Below, piece by piece: positions 12,281 through 22,876 of a stretch of 64,000 nucleotides of DNA. Source of the stretch: Mycobacterium sp. HUMS_12744610 (GTDB lineage: Bacteria; Actinomycetota; Actinomycetes; Mycobacteriales; Mycobacteriaceae); assembly GCF_041206865.1 (NCBI RefSeq), contig NZ_JBGEDP010000001.1, positions 1,860,001 through 1,924,000 of the forward strand, in the 5' to 3' direction. Numbering within the stretch: position 1 is the stretch's first letter; each line of letters starts with the position of its first letter. Made by a program: the position numbers and the translations under genes. The notes beneath the pieces are model-generated. The model searched no databases and was not told where the DNA came from. It worked only from the letters and a program-made list of their open reading frames with translations.

Positions 12281-14143
12281 GTGACTGATACGGAGCTCAT
12301 CACGGCTGGAGAAAGCACCGAGAACGATCACGCGTCGAATTCCGTGAACCATGACGCGCCAGCCGTCAAAACCACTGCCCCGGGTGGGTCGCTGTCCACG
12401 ATGGTGCTGCCCGAGTTGCGCGCGCTGGCCAGCCAAGCCGGCGTCAAGGGCACGTCGGGCATGCGCAAGAATGAACTGATCGCCGCAATCCAGGAACATC
12501 GGGGAAAGGCCAACGGCACATCCGCCGGTGGCGGGCCGGTTCCTGAGAAGAGCGACAAATCCGAGGGCGAAACCGCCGCCGCCGAAGCGCCGGCCCCCCA
12601 GGCCGACCAGAACGAAGCGAAAACCGAGGCCCCACGCCGGGAACGTCGCAGCGCGTCCCGCGAAGCCGGTTCCAAGAACCGCGGCCAGGACGACGAGCGC
12701 GACGGCTCGGGTAACGGCGGGGGCAAGTCGGCCGACGCGGCCGACAATCGCCAAGAGCGCCAACGCGACACCCAGGAGCGCCAACAGAACACGAAGTCCG
12801 ACGAGCGCGGGCGGGACGCCGGTGGCGATCAGGGCAACGACCAGCAGGGCTCGGGTAACCAGCAGTCGCGCGGCTCGAACCAGCCGGACGACGAGGGCGA
12901 GGGGCGGCAGGGCCGGCGCGGACGCCGCTTCCGGGACCGCAGGCGCCGAAGCGAACGCTCGGGCGACGGCGCCGACACCGAACTGCGCGAGGACGACGTC
13001 GTCCAGCCGGTGGCCGGGATCCTCGACGTCCTCGACAACTACGCGTTCGTCCGCACCTCCGGGTACCTGGCCGGCCCGCACGACGTCTACGTGTCGATGA
13101 ACATGGTGCGCAAGAACGGCCTGCGCCGCGGCGACGCGGTGACCGGCGCGGTGCGCGTGCCGCGCGACGGCGAGCAGCCCAACCAGCGGCAGAAGTTCAA
13201 CCCGCTGGTGCGCCTGGACACCGTCAACGGCGGATCGGTCGAGGACGCCAAGAAGCGGCCCGACTTCAGCAAGCTGACGCCGTTGTACCCGAATCAGCGG
13301 CTGCGCCTGGAAACCACCCCCGAGCGGCTGACCACGCGGGTCATCGACCTGATCATGCCGATCGGCAAGGGCCAGCGCGCGCTGATCGTCTCGCCGCCCA
13401 AGGCGGGCAAGACGACCATCCTGCAGGACATCGCCAACGCGATCACCAAGAACAACCCCGAATGCCACCTCATGGTCGTGCTCGTCGACGAGCGGCCCGA
13501 GGAGGTCACCGACATGACGCGCTCGGTCAAGGGCGAGGTCATCGCCTCGACGTTCGACCGGCCGCCGTCGGACCACACCTCGGTGGCCGAGCTGGCGATC
13601 GAACGCGCCAAGCGGCTCGTCGAGCAGGGCAAGGACGTCGTGGTGCTGCTGGACTCGATCACCCGCCTCGGGCGCGCCTACAACAACGCTTCGCCCGCGT
13701 CGGGCCGGATCCTCTCCGGTGGTGTCGATTCGACCGCCCTGTACCCGCCGAAGCGATTCCTGGGCGCCGCGCGCAACATCGAGGAGGGCGGGTCGCTGAC
13801 CATCATCGCCACCGCGATGGTCGAGACGGGATCCACCGGTGACACAGTCATCTTCGAGGAGTTCAAGGGCACCGGTAACGCCGAGCTCAAGCTGGACCGC
13901 AAGATCTCCGAGCGGCGGGTGTTCCCCGCGGTCGACGTGAACCCGTCGGGCACCCGCAAGGACGAGCTGCTGCTCTCGCCGGACGAGTTCGCGATCGTGC
14001 ACAAGCTGCGCCGCGTGCTGTCGGGTCTGGATTCCCACCAGGCCATCGACCTGCTGATGAGCCAGCTGCGCAAGACCAAGAACAACTACGAGTTTCTGGT
14101 GCAGGTGTCCAAGACGACGCCCGGCTCCATGGACAACGACTAG
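12281..14143 (+). CDS. rho: Transcription termination factor Rho
   Basis: 620 residues from GTG 12281, an ATP-driven RNA translocase that ends transcription. Residues about 38-75 are the Rho N-terminal helical domain (LPELRALASQAGVKG). Residues about 80-230 are a low-complexity Arg/Asp/Gln/Gly-rich insert typical of actinobacterial Rho, ending in RRGRRFRDRRRR. The RNA-binding cold-shock-like domain follows (GILDVLDNYAFVRTSGYL). The ATPase has Walker A SPPKAGKTT (K377), Walker B VVVLLDSITR, the Q-loop and the secondary RNA site in GTGNAELKLDR. The disordered insert differs most from M. tuberculosis, as expected for that part. Confidence 0.98.
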   Translation: MTDTELITAGESTENDHASNSVNHDAPAVKTTAPGGSLSTMVLPELRALASQAGVKGTSGMRKNELIAAIQEHRGKANGTSAGGGPVPEKSDKSEGETAAAEAPAPQADQNEAKTEAPRRERRSASREAGSKNRGQDDERDGSGNGGGKSADAADNRQERQRDTQERQQNTKSDERGRDAGGDQGNDQQGSGNQQSRGSNQPDDEGEGRQGRRGRRFRDRRRRSERSGDGADTELREDDVVQPVAGILDVLDNYAFVRTSGYLAGPHDVYVSMNMVRKNGLRRGDAVTGAVRVPRDGEQPNQRQKFNPLVRLDTVNGGSVEDAKKRPDFSKLTPLYPNQRLRLETTPERLTTRVIDLIMPIGKGQRALIVSPPKAGKTTILQDIANAITKNNPECHLMVVLVDERPEEVTDMTRSVKGEVIASTFDRPPSDHTSVAELAIERAKRLVEQGKDVVVLLDSITRLGRAYNNASPASGRILSGGVDSTALYPPKRFLGAARNIEEGGSLTIIATAMVETGSTGDTVIFEEFKGTGNAELKLDRKISERRVFPAVDVNPSGTRKDELLLSPDEFAIVHKLRRVLSGLDSHQAIDLLMSQLRKTKNNYEFLVQVSKTTPGSMDND

Positions 14144-14294
14144 GGGCTGCACCCGACACGCCGACCGACGTCGCCGTGGATCATGTCTGGGCGCAACCCC
14201 GGCGCACCGGGAATGCGGGGATGCACCTCGGTGTTTTGGGGAGGTACCGGTTGACCTGGCATAATCGACGCTCGACAACCCGAAGAGGACTCCC

Positions 14295-14537
14295 ATGAAA
14301 ACTGACATCCATCCCGCCTACGAGCCCACCACGGTGCATTGCGGATGCGGCAACACGTTCGAGACCCGCAGCACCAAGCCCGGCGGCCGCATCGTCGTCG
14401 AGGTTTGCTCGCAGTGCCACCCGTTCTACACGGGCAAGCAGAAGATCCTCGACAGCGGCGGCCGCGTGGCCCGCTTCGAGAAGCGTTACGGCAAGCGCAA
14501 GGGCGCAGCCGACAAGGCCGACGCGGCCGACAAATAG
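14295..14537 (+). CDS. rpmE: 50S ribosomal protein L31, zinc-binding form
   Basis: 80 residues. It carries the four zinc cysteines of the C+ form: C16 and C18 (HCGCGN), C38 and C41 (VCSQCHPF). So this is the zinc-replete L31, not the cysteine-free paralogue used under zinc limitation. The end is Lys/Ala-rich ([14 protein letters not shown]). The start ATG 14295 is preceded by GAAGAGGA. It stands alone between rho and prfA with a hairpin after it. Confidence 0.97.
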   Translation: MKTDIHPAYEPTTVHCGCGNTFETRSTKPGGRIVVEVCSQCHPFYTGKQKILDSGGRVARFEKRYGKRKGAADKADAADK

Positions 14538-14545
14538 CCAGCTCG

Positions 14546-14587
14546 CCGACGCCCGGACTGTGTGTGACCCGCACAGGCGGGCGTCGG
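14546..14587 (+). terminator. Stem-loop between rpmE and prfA
   Basis: A 10-pair perfect stem (CCGACGCCCG / CGGGCGTCGG) with an inner CTGTG/CACAG pair starts 9 bases after the rpmE stop. It is GC-rich and followed by TTCG rather than a U run, the form often seen as a terminator or RNA 3' end in mycobacteria. Termination is not proven. Confidence 0.45.
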
Positions 14588-14627
14588 TTCGTGTCTGCGC
14601 CGAACAGCGTGCGGAAGGAGGTGTGAC

Positions 14628-15701
14628 ATGACGCAGCCGACGCAGGCGATCGATGTGCTGCTCGCCGAACATGCCGACCTCGAGCACCAACTGGCAGATC
14701 CGGAATTGCACAGCAATCCCGGGGAGGCGCGCAAAGCCGGCCGCCGGTTTGCCCGGTTGGCACCCATCGTCGCCACCCACCGCAAGCTGACCTCGGCCCG
14801 GGAAGACCTGGAGACGGCGCGCGAACTGGCCGCCGACGACCCGTCGTTCGCGGAGGAGGTCACCGCGCTCGAAGTGCGGGTGGCCGAGTTGGACACCCAG
14901 CTCACCGACATGCTGGCGCCCCGCGACCCGCATGACGCCGACGACATCGTCCTCGAGGTGAAATCCGGCGAGGGGGGCGAGGAGTCGGCGTTGTTCGCCG
15001 CCGATTTGGCCAGGATGTACATCCGCTACGCCGAGCGGCACGGCTGGGCCGTGGCGGTGCTGGACGAGACGTTCTCGGATCTGGGCGGCTACAAGGACGC
15101 GACGCTGTCGATCACCAGTAAGGGTGACGCCGTCGACGGCGTGTGGTCGCGGTTGAAGTTCGAAGGCGGGGTGCACCGCGTGCAGCGGGTCCCGGTGACG
15201 GAATCCCAGGGCCGGGTTCATACTTCGGCGGCCGGGGTGCTGGTCTATCCGGAGCCCGAGGAAGTCGCCGAGGTGCAGATCGACGAGTCCGACCTGCGCG
15301 TCGACGTGTACCGCTCGTCCGGCAAGGGCGGCCAGGGCGTCAACACCACCGATTCGGCGGTCCGCCTCACCCACCTGCCCACGGGCATCGTCGTCACCTG
15401 CCAGAACGAGCGTTCGCAGCTGCAGAACAAGGCCCGCGCCATGCAGGTGCTGGCCGCGCGGCTGCAGGCGCTCGCCGAGGAGCAGGCGCTGGCCGACGCG
15501 TCGGCGGATCGGGCCAGCCAGATCCGCACCGTCGACCGCAGCGAACGCATCCGCACCTACAACTTCCCGGAGAACCGGATCACCGACCACCGGATCGGCT
15601 TCAAGGCGCACAATCTCGACCAGGTTCTCGACGGCGACCTGGACGCGCTGCTCGACGCGCTGAGCGCCGCCGACAAGCAGTCTCGGCTGCAGCAGGCATG
15701 A
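14628..15701 (+). CDS. prfA: Peptide chain release factor 1
   Basis: 357 residues. Recognises UAA/UAG stops and triggers peptide release. The catalytic GGQ motif is at 234-236 ([11 protein letters not shown]) and the class signature [16 protein letters not shown] is present. The ribosome-binding site GGAAGGAGGTG precedes ATG 14628. Its TGA overlaps the ATG of prmC (ATGA 15698-15701), coupling the release factor to the methylase that modifies its GGQ glutamine. Confidence 0.98.
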   Translation: MTQPTQAIDVLLAEHADLEHQLADPELHSNPGEARKAGRRFARLAPIVATHRKLTSAREDLETARELAADDPSFAEEVTALEVRVAELDTQLTDMLAPRDPHDADDIVLEVKSGEGGEESALFAADLARMYIRYAERHGWAVAVLDETFSDLGGYKDATLSITSKGDAVDGVWSRLKFEGGVHRVQRVPVTESQGRVHTSAAGVLVYPEPEEVAEVQIDESDLRVDVYRSSGKGGQGVNTTDSAVRLTHLPTGIVVTCQNERSQLQNKARAMQVLAARLQALAEEQALADASADRASQIRTVDRSERIRTYNFPENRITDHRIGFKAHNLDQVLDGDLDALLDALSAADKQSRLQQA

Positions 15702-16624
15702 CGACTCGGCTGCGGCGTTCGATCGACTCCGCGGCGGCGCTGCTCGCCCGGGCGGGGATCGATTCGGCGCGTTGGGACGCCGAGGAACTGGCCGCCCACC
15801 TGGCCGGCACCGACCGGGGCCGGCTGGGTCTGCTGGACACGCCCGACGACGAATTCTTCGGTCGGTACCGCGACGTCGTGGCCGCCCGCTCACGGCGGGT
15901 GCCGTTGCAGCATCTTCTCGGGACGGCGGCGTTCGGGCCGCTGCTTTTGCAGGTCGGCCCGGGCGTGTTCATCCCGCGCCCGGAGACCGAAGCCATGCTG
16001 GAGTGGGCGATCGCGCAGCCGCTGCCCCCGCGGCCCGTGATCGTCGATGTGTGCACCGGATCCGGTGCCCTGGCGGTCGCGCTGGCCCGGCACCGCGCCG
16101 GCCTCGGGCTGGACGCCCGGATCATCGCCATCGACGACTCGGCGCCGGCGCTCGAGTACGCGCGCCGCAACGCCGAGGGCACGGCCGTCGAGCTGGTGCG
16201 CGCCGATGTCGGCGCATTGGGACTGCTGCCCGAACTCGACGGCGGCGTCGATCTGGTCGTGTCCAACCCGCCCTACGTTCCCGACGACTCGGTTTCCAAC
16301 GCCGCGTTGGAGCCTGAAGTGCTCCAACATGATCCGCATCATGCGGTGTTCGGCGGGCCGGACGGGATGGCCGTTATCGCCCCCGTGGTGGCCCTGGCCG
16401 GGCGCTGGCTGCGCCCGGGTGGTCTGTTCGCCGTCGAACACGACGACACCACCGCGGCGCGGACCGCCCGATTGGTGCAGGACACGGGGCTTTTCGACGA
16501 CATCCGAAGCCGGCGCGACCTGGCGGGCCGGCCCAGGTTCGTGACGGCCCGTAGGAGGAGCGGGGCCGATGACTCGCGTCGTGACGATGCAGAGCGCAGC
16601 GATGAGGAGGAGCGGCGCCGATGA
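15698..16624 (+). CDS. prmC: Release-factor glutamine methyltransferase PrmC/HemK
   Basis: 308 residues; methylates the GGQ glutamine of release factors with S-adenosylmethionine. The SAM-binding loop is [14 protein letters not shown], and the NPPY catalytic motif begins at N190 (SNPPYVPD). The last roughly 18 residues ([20 protein letters not shown]) are encoded by the first 52-base repeat, because the native end runs into the array and stops only at TGA 16622-16624. That tail is charged and not part of the methylase fold, so the repeat has altered the protein end. The start is coupled to prfA. Confidence 0.96.
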   Translation: MTTRLRRSIDSAAALLARAGIDSARWDAEELAAHLAGTDRGRLGLLDTPDDEFFGRYRDVVAARSRRVPLQHLLGTAAFGPLLLQVGPGVFIPRPETEAMLEWAIAQPLPPRPVIVDVCTGSGALAVALARHRAGLGLDARIIAIDDSAPALEYARRNAEGTAVELVRADVGALGLLPELDGGVDLVVSNPPYVPDDSVSNAALEPEVLQHDPHHAVFGGPDGMAVIAPVVALAGRWLRPGGLFAVEHDDTTAARTARLVQDTGLFDDIRSRRDLAGRPRFVTARRRSGADDSRRDDAERSDEEERRR

Positions 16625-17244
16625 CTCGCGTCGTGACGATGCAGAGCGCAGCGATGAGGAGGAGCGGCGCCGATGACTCGCGTCGTGACGATGCAGAGCG
16701 CAGCGATGAGGAGGAGCGGCGCCGATGACTCGCGTCGTGACGATGCAGAGCGCAGCGATGAGGAGGAGCGGCGCCGATGACTCGCGTCGTGACGATGCAG
16801 AGCGCAGCGATGAGGAGGAGCGGCGCCGATGACTCGCGTCGTGACGATGCAGAGCGCAGCGATGAGGAGGAGCGGCGCCGATGACTCGCGTCGTGACGAT
16901 GCAGAGCGCAGCGATGAGGAGGAGCGGCGCCGATGACTCGCGTCGTGACGATGCAGAGCGCAGCGATGAGGAGGAGCGGCGCCGATGACTCGCGTCGTGA
17001 CGATGCAGAGCGCAGCGATGAGGAGGAGCGGCGCCGATGACTCGCGTCGTGACGATGCAGAGCGCAGCGATGAGGAGGAGCGGCGCCGATGACTCGCGTC
17101 GTGACGATGCAGAGCGCAGCGATGAGGAGGAGCGGCGCCGATGACTCGCGTCGTGACGATGCAGAGCGCAGCGATGAGGAGGAGCGGCGCCGATGACTCG
17201 CGTCGTGACGATGCAGAGCGCAGCGATGAGGAGGAGCGGCGCCG
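16569..17244 (+). repeat. MIRU-like tandem array, 13 perfect copies of a 52-base unit
   Basis: Units start at 16569, 16621, 16673 and every 52 bases to 17193; 13 x 52 = 676, and the next ATGA (17245) is the start of the Sua5 gene. All copies read as identical. A decayed part-copy (TAGGAGGAGCGGGGCCG) precedes the first. Each unit ends in a strong ribosome-binding site (GAGGAGGAGCGG) followed by ATGA, the design of mycobacterial interspersed repetitive units that sit in coupled gene junctions. Because 52 is not a multiple of 3, each unit's ATG opens a 35-codon frame that ends at the ATGA two units on. No spacers, so not a CRISPR array. Confidence 0.95.
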
Positions 17245-17898
17245 ATGACTGAGGTGTTCAGCTGTGCCGACCCCGAGCAGCGTGCGCGGGGAATCGCCTC
17301 GGCGGTCGGCGCGCTCAAGGGCGGCCGGCTGGTCGTGATGCCGACCGACACCGTCTACGGAATTGGTGCCGACGCCTTCAACGGTGCCGCGGTTGGGGCG
17401 CTGCTGTCGGCGAAGGGGCGCGGCCGGGACATGCCGGTCGGGGTGCTGGTCGGCTCGTGGCACACCATCGAGGGCCTGGTGTACACCATGCCCGACGGGG
17501 CCCGCGAGCTGATCCGCGCGTTCTGGCCGGGCGCTCTGAGCCTGGTGGTGAGGCAAGCGCCTTCGTTGCAATGGGATCTCGGCGATGCGCGGGGGACCGT
17601 GATGCTGCGGATGCCGCTGCACCCGGTCGCCATCGAATTGCTGCGCGAGGTGGGCCCCATGGCGGTCTCCAGCGCCAACGTGTCCGGCCGGCCGCCCGCG
17701 GTAGATGCCGACCAGGCGCGCGTCCAGCTCGGCGATCTCGTCGACGTCTACCTCGACGCGGGCGCCGCCCAACAGCAGGCCGCGTCCACGATCGTCGACC
17801 TGACCGGGGCCGCACCGCGCATTCTGCGCGCCGGACCGGTGAGCGCCGAGCGGATTGCCGAAGTGCTAGGCCTGGATCCCGAATCCCTGATCGCCTAG
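17245..17898 (+). CDS. L-threonylcarbamoyladenylate synthase (Sua5/YrdC family)
   Basis: 217 residues, the length of Rv1301-type proteins. Makes threonylcarbamoyl-AMP from threonine, bicarbonate and ATP for the t6A37 tRNA modification. The YrdC fold is recognisable in PTDTVYGIGADAF (about 35), the KGRGRDMPVGVLV loop and VSSANVSGRPPA. It ends soon after the YrdC domain, without the extra Sua5 domain. Its ATG is the fourteenth ATGA of the repeat array, and its ribosome-binding site is supplied by the last repeat copy. Confidence 0.93.
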   Translation: MTEVFSCADPEQRARGIASAVGALKGGRLVVMPTDTVYGIGADAFNGAAVGALLSAKGRGRDMPVGVLVGSWHTIEGLVYTMPDGARELIRAFWPGALSLVVRQAPSLQWDLGDARGTVMLRMPLHPVAIELLREVGPMAVSSANVSGRPPAVDADQARVQLGDLVDVYLDAGAAQQQAASTIVDLTGAAPRILRAGPVSAERIAEVLGLDPESLIA

Positions 17899-17929
17899 GT
17901 CCGGCTGCGGTGTTCGACGCTCACGGCCG

Positions 17930-19150
17930 GTGCAGTACGGTCTCGAGGTGCCCAGCGACGTGACCAGCCTTGCCGGCGGTTTGCTCGCCCTCTCCGATCG
18001 CGGTGCCGGCATCCCCCTGCGCGAACTCGCCGTTGTCGGCCTGACCGCGGCGGTCATCACCTACTTCGCGACCGGACCGGTGCGGGTGCTGGCCACCCGG
18101 CTCGGTGCAGTCGCCTATCCCCGGGAACGGGATGTGCACGTGACGCCGACCCCGCGCATGGGCGGGCTGGCGATGTTCCTCGGCGTCCTGGCCGCCGTGT
18201 TCCTGGCCTCCGAGCTGCCCGCGCTGACACGGGGTTTCGTCTACTCGACCGGAATGCCCGCGGTGCTGGTCGCGGGCGCGATCATCATGGGCATCGGGCT
18301 CATCGACGACCGCTGGGGCCTGGACGCCCTGACGAAATTCGCCGGGCAGATCACCGCGGCCAGCGTGCTGGTCACCATGGGCGTCGCCTGGACGGTTCTG
18401 TACATCCCGATCGGGGGAGTCGGCACCATCGTGCTCGATCAGGCCTCGTCGATCCTGCTGACCCTGGCGCTGACGGTGTCGGTCGTCAACGCGATGAACT
18501 TCGTCGACGGGCTCGACGGCCTGGCCGCCGGACTGGGCCTCATCACCGCGCTGGCCTTCTGCATGTTCTCGGTGGGCATGCTGCGCGACCACGGCGGCGA
18601 TGTCCTGTTCTATCCACCGGCCGTCATCTCGGTGGTGCTGGCCGGCGCCTGCCTGGGTTTCCTGCCGCACAACTTTCACCGGGCCCGGATCTTCATGGGC
18701 GATTCGGGTTCGATGCTGATCGGTCTGATGCTGGCCGCCGCCTCCACGACCGCCGCCGGCCCGGTGTCGCAGAACGCCTACGGCGCTCGTGACGTGTTTG
18801 CTCTGCTGTCGCCGTTCTTGCTGGTGGCGGCGGTGATGTTCGTGCCGATGCTGGACCTGCTGCTGGCCATCGTGCGGCGTACCCGCGCGGGTCGCAGCGC
18901 CTTTTCCCCCGACAAGATGCACCTGCACCACCGGTTGCTGCAGATCGGACACTCGCACCGCCGGGTGGTGCTGCTGATCTACCTGTGGGTGGGCATCGTC
19001 GCCTTCGGCGCGGCTAGCACGATCTTTTTCAACCCCCGCGACACCGGGGTGGTGATGCTGGGTGCGATCGTGGTCGCCGGTGTCGCGACGGCGATCCCGC
19101 TCCTGCGCCGCCAGGACGACTACGACGACGAGAGCTACGACAAGGAGTAG
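17930..19150 (+). CDS. wecA: Undecaprenyl/decaprenyl-phosphate GlcNAc-1-phosphate transferase WecA
   Basis: 406 residues from GTG 17930, an integral membrane protein with about 11 hydrophobic segments. Transfers GlcNAc-1-P from UDP-GlcNAc to decaprenyl phosphate, the first step of the arabinogalactan linkage unit in mycobacteria. Family motifs: GLIDDRWGLD, NFVDGLDGLAAG (Mg2+-binding aspartates), FMGDSGSMLIG and the cytosolic HLHHRLLQ histidine motif. It is 31 bases after the Sua5-type gene and ends in an acidic cytosolic tail. Annotated rfe in some mycobacteria. Confidence 0.97.
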   Translation: MQYGLEVPSDVTSLAGGLLALSDRGAGIPLRELAVVGLTAAVITYFATGPVRVLATRLGAVAYPRERDVHVTPTPRMGGLAMFLGVLAAVFLASELPALTRGFVYSTGMPAVLVAGAIIMGIGLIDDRWGLDALTKFAGQITAASVLVTMGVAWTVLYIPIGGVGTIVLDQASSILLTLALTVSVVNAMNFVDGLDGLAAGLGLITALAFCMFSVGMLRDHGGDVLFYPPAVISVVLAGACLGFLPHNFHRARIFMGDSGSMLIGLMLAAASTTAAGPVSQNAYGARDVFALLSPFLLVAAVMFVPMLDLLLAIVRRTRAGRSAFSPDKMHLHHRLLQIGHSHRRVVLLIYLWVGIVAFGAASTIFFNPRDTGVVMLGAIVVAGVATAIPLLRRQDDYDDESYDKE

Positions 19151-19377
19151 TAGTGGTCTCTGGCATATGGTACGGTGCTGGTAGAACCCCGAAACAAACC
19201 TCGAGGGTTGTCGGCCCACCGGCCCGTCGGTCGCCTTCCCGATCGCGCCGATTCACGACGTACGCAGGGAGCTACCCCTTGGGTGATTCCATCGTGATGA
19301 CTGCGATACGCTCGGCGGGCCACCGATCAGTCGGTCGGGGCGTTCCCGCTCCACTAACTCGGGATTGAGGTGCTGCA

Positions 19378-19832
19378 GTGACGACGCCAGCGCAGGACGC
19401 GCCGTTGGTGTTTCCCTCTGTTGCTTTCCGACCCGTTCGGCTTCTCCTGATCAGCATCGGGATCACCGCGGTCGCCGTTGTCGCCGCCGCGTTGTCGGGT
19501 CATCTCATGCTCGGGGTGTTTTTCGGTGTCGGGCTGCTGCTGGGTTTGCTCAACGCGTTGTTGGTGCGCCGGTCGGTCGATTCGATCACCTCCCAGGAAA
19601 ATCCGATGAAAAGGTCGATGGCGATCAACTCGGCGTCGCGGTTGGCCATCATGACGGTGGTCGCGCTGGCCATCGCTTATCTTTTCCGGCCTGCCGGGCT
19701 GGGCGTGATGTTCGGGCTGGCACTGTTCCAGGTGCTGCTGGTGATATCGACCGCCGTGCCGGTCTGGAAGAAGCTGCGTGCAGGGGTGCCCGGTGAGTCG
19801 TCGGCAGGGCCGGAAGAAAGGGGTACCGGCAA

Positions 19833-19836
<4 letters not shown>
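19378..19836 (+). CDS. ATP synthase accessory protein AtpI-like (Rv1303 type)
   Basis: 152 residues from GTG 19378 with four hydrophobic helices (about 20-38, 42-60, 82-103, 105-124). It is the first gene of the ATP synthase operon and overlaps atpB (ATGA 19833-19836). AtpI proteins help assemble the c-ring or supply ions; the role in mycobacteria is less clear. The 227 bases before it (19151-19377) presumably hold the operon promoter, but I cannot pick one with confidence. Confidence 0.85.
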
Positions 19837-20929
<1,093 letters not shown>

Positions 20930-20938
20930 TTCGCTGTG

Positions 20939-21466
20939 ATGGGCGACGCAAGCACTCTCGTTCTGGCCGCCGACCAGGCAGCGGAGGAAGGGAAGACCAA
21001 CAACTTCCTCATTCCCAACGGCACCTTTTTCTTCGTTCTCGCCATCTTCCTGATCGTCCTCGCCGTCATCGGCACGTTCGTCGTACCGGCGATCCTGAAG
21101 GTGTTGCGTGAGCGCGACGCGATGGTCGCCAAGACCCTTGCCGACAACAAGAAGGCGAACGAGCAGTTCGAGGCCGCCCAGGCCGATTACGACGAAGTCA
21201 TGACCAAGGCCCGGATCGAGGCGTCGTCGCACCGCGACAACGCCCGGGCCGAGGGTCGTAAGGCGGTCGAGGACGCGCGAGCCCGTGCCGAGCAGCAGGT
21301 GATGTCGACGTTGCAAACGGCCGCAGAGCAATTGAAGCGGGAAAGGGACGCCGTGGAACTGGATCTGCGCTCCAACGTGGCAGGCATGTCGGCGACTTTG
21401 GCCAGTCGTATCCTCGGCGTCGACGTCGGCCCGGTCACCGCCGCGACCGGATCGTCCGGACGGTAA
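20939..21466 (+). CDS. atpF: ATP synthase F0 subunit b
   Basis: 175 residues. One N-terminal membrane helix ([20 protein letters not shown], about 32-51) and a long charged coiled coil form the peripheral stalk with the b-delta fusion encoded next. ATG 20939 is preferred over GTG 20936 because it gives the usual MGDAS N-terminus. It begins 9 bases after atpE and ends 4 bases before atpH. Confidence 0.96.
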   Translation: MGDASTLVLAADQAAEEGKTNNFLIPNGTFFFVLAIFLIVLAVIGTFVVPAILKVLRERDAMVAKTLADNKKANEQFEAAQADYDEVMTKARIEASSHRDNARAEGRKAVEDARARAEQQVMSTLQTAAEQLKRERDAVELDLRSNVAGMSATLASRILGVDVGPVTAATGSSGR

Positions 21467-21470
21467 CCGC

Positions 21471-22811
21471 ATGTCGACGTTCATCGGACAGCTGATCGGG
21501 TTCGCGGTCATCGTTTTCCTCGTGGTGCGCTACGTCGTTCCGCCGGTGCGCAAACTGATGGAAACCAGGCAGAAAGTGGTGAGTCAACAGCTGAGCGACG
21601 CAGCCACGGCCGCCGAGCGCCTGGGCCAGGCCAGCAACGCGCACAGCAAGGCGGTGGACGACGCCAAGGCGGAGTCGAAGCGCGTCGTCGAAGAGGCTCA
21701 GGCGGACGCGAAGCGAATCACCGAGCAGTTCCGGGTGCAGGCCGAGGTGGAGGCCGAACGCATCACGGGTCAGGGTGCCCGCCAGGTCGAGCTGCTGCGG
21801 ACGCAGCTGAGCCGCCAGCTCCGGCTGGAGCTCGGCCACGAATCTGTGCGCGGCGCAGGGGAACTGGTGCGCAACTATGTCGCCGACGCCGCGCAGCAGT
21901 CGGCCACCGTGGACCGGTTCCTCGACGAGCTCGACGCGATGGCGCCGGCCTCCGCCGACGTGCAGTATCCGCTGCTGACCAAGATGCGCTCGGCCAGCCG
22001 GCGGGCGCTGCGTGACCTGCTGGACCGGTTCGGGACCGTAGCCAAGGATCTCGACAAGGACGGGCTGACCACGTTGTCCGACGAGCTCGTGGCGGTGGCC
22101 AAGATGCTCGACAGCGAAATGATGGTCACCCGCTACCTCACCGTGGCCGCCGAAGACTCGGCGCCGCGGGTGCGGTTGATGGAGCGGCTGCTCTCCGGCA
22201 AGGTCGGCGACACCACCCTCGAGGTGGTGCGCGCGGCGGTCTGCGAGCGTTGGTCGGCCGACTCGGACCTGATCGACGCGATCGAGCACATGTCGCGCCA
22301 AGCCTTGCTGGAAGTCGCCGAACGCGCGGACCAGGTCGGCGAAGTCGAAGACCAGTTGTTCCGTTTCTCCCGGATTCTCGACGCGCAGCCGCGTCTGGGC
22401 ATCCTGCTCGGCGACTACGTCGTCCCGCCCGAGAAACGAGTGGAGTTGCTGCGCAACGTGCTTGGCGGCGCGAGCGGCAGCGTCAACCCGATCGCGTCGG
22501 CACTGCTGACCCACACCGTCGAGCTGCTCAGAGGTCAGCCGGCCGAAGAGGCCATGCGGTTCCTGGCGGAAGTCGCGGTCGCTCGCCGCGGCGAGGTGGT
22601 CGCGCAAGTCGGCGCGGCTGCCGAGCTCAGCGATGCCCAGCGCACTCGTCTCACCGAGGTGCTGGGCCGCACCTACGGGCATCCGGTGGCCGTGCAGCTG
22701 CAGGTCGACCCGACGCTGCTGGGCGGGCTGTTGATCGCGGTGGCCGACGAGGTGATCGACGGGACGCTCTCCTCGCGCCTGGCCGCAGCCGAGGCCCAGT
22801 TGCCCGACTGA
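21471..22811 (+). CDS. atpH: ATP synthase fused b'-delta subunit
   Basis: 446 residues, twice the length of ordinary delta. Residues 1-160 are a b-like half: N-terminal membrane helix [20 protein letters not shown] and an Ala/Glu/Lys coiled coil. Residues about 170-446 are the delta (OSCP) domain, ending [21 protein letters not shown]. The fusion is a hallmark of mycobacterial ATP synthase and gives an asymmetric peripheral stalk with AtpF. Confidence 0.97.
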   Translation: MSTFIGQLIGFAVIVFLVVRYVVPPVRKLMETRQKVVSQQLSDAATAAERLGQASNAHSKAVDDAKAESKRVVEEAQADAKRITEQFRVQAEVEAERITGQGARQVELLRTQLSRQLRLELGHESVRGAGELVRNYVADAAQQSATVDRFLDELDAMAPASADVQYPLLTKMRSASRRALRDLLDRFGTVAKDLDKDGLTTLSDELVAVAKMLDSEMMVTRYLTVAAEDSAPRVRLMERLLSGKVGDTTLEVVRAAVCERWSADSDLIDAIEHMSRQALLEVAERADQVGEVEDQLFRFSRILDAQPRLGILLGDYVVPPEKRVELLRNVLGGASGSVNPIASALLTHTVELLRGQPAEEAMRFLAEVAVARRGEVVAQVGAAAELSDAQRTRLTEVLGRTYGHPVAVQLQVDPTLLGGLLIAVADEVIDGTLSSRLAAAEAQLPD

Positions 22812-22876
22812 ACACGAAGTAGTCACCACAGACCCATCGAAGACCCACGCGAACAGAAGTAGAAAGACGAAAAGCC

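Noticed and set aside
16569..17244. Possible CRISPR array
   Set aside because: The units are identical and directly adjacent with no spacers, and there are no cas genes.
16339..17772. Long minus-strand reading frame through the 52-base array with a repeating 52-residue text
   Set aside because: It exists only because the repeat unit has no stop on that strand in any frame; it overlaps prmC and the Sua5 gene and has no protein-like composition outside the repeat.
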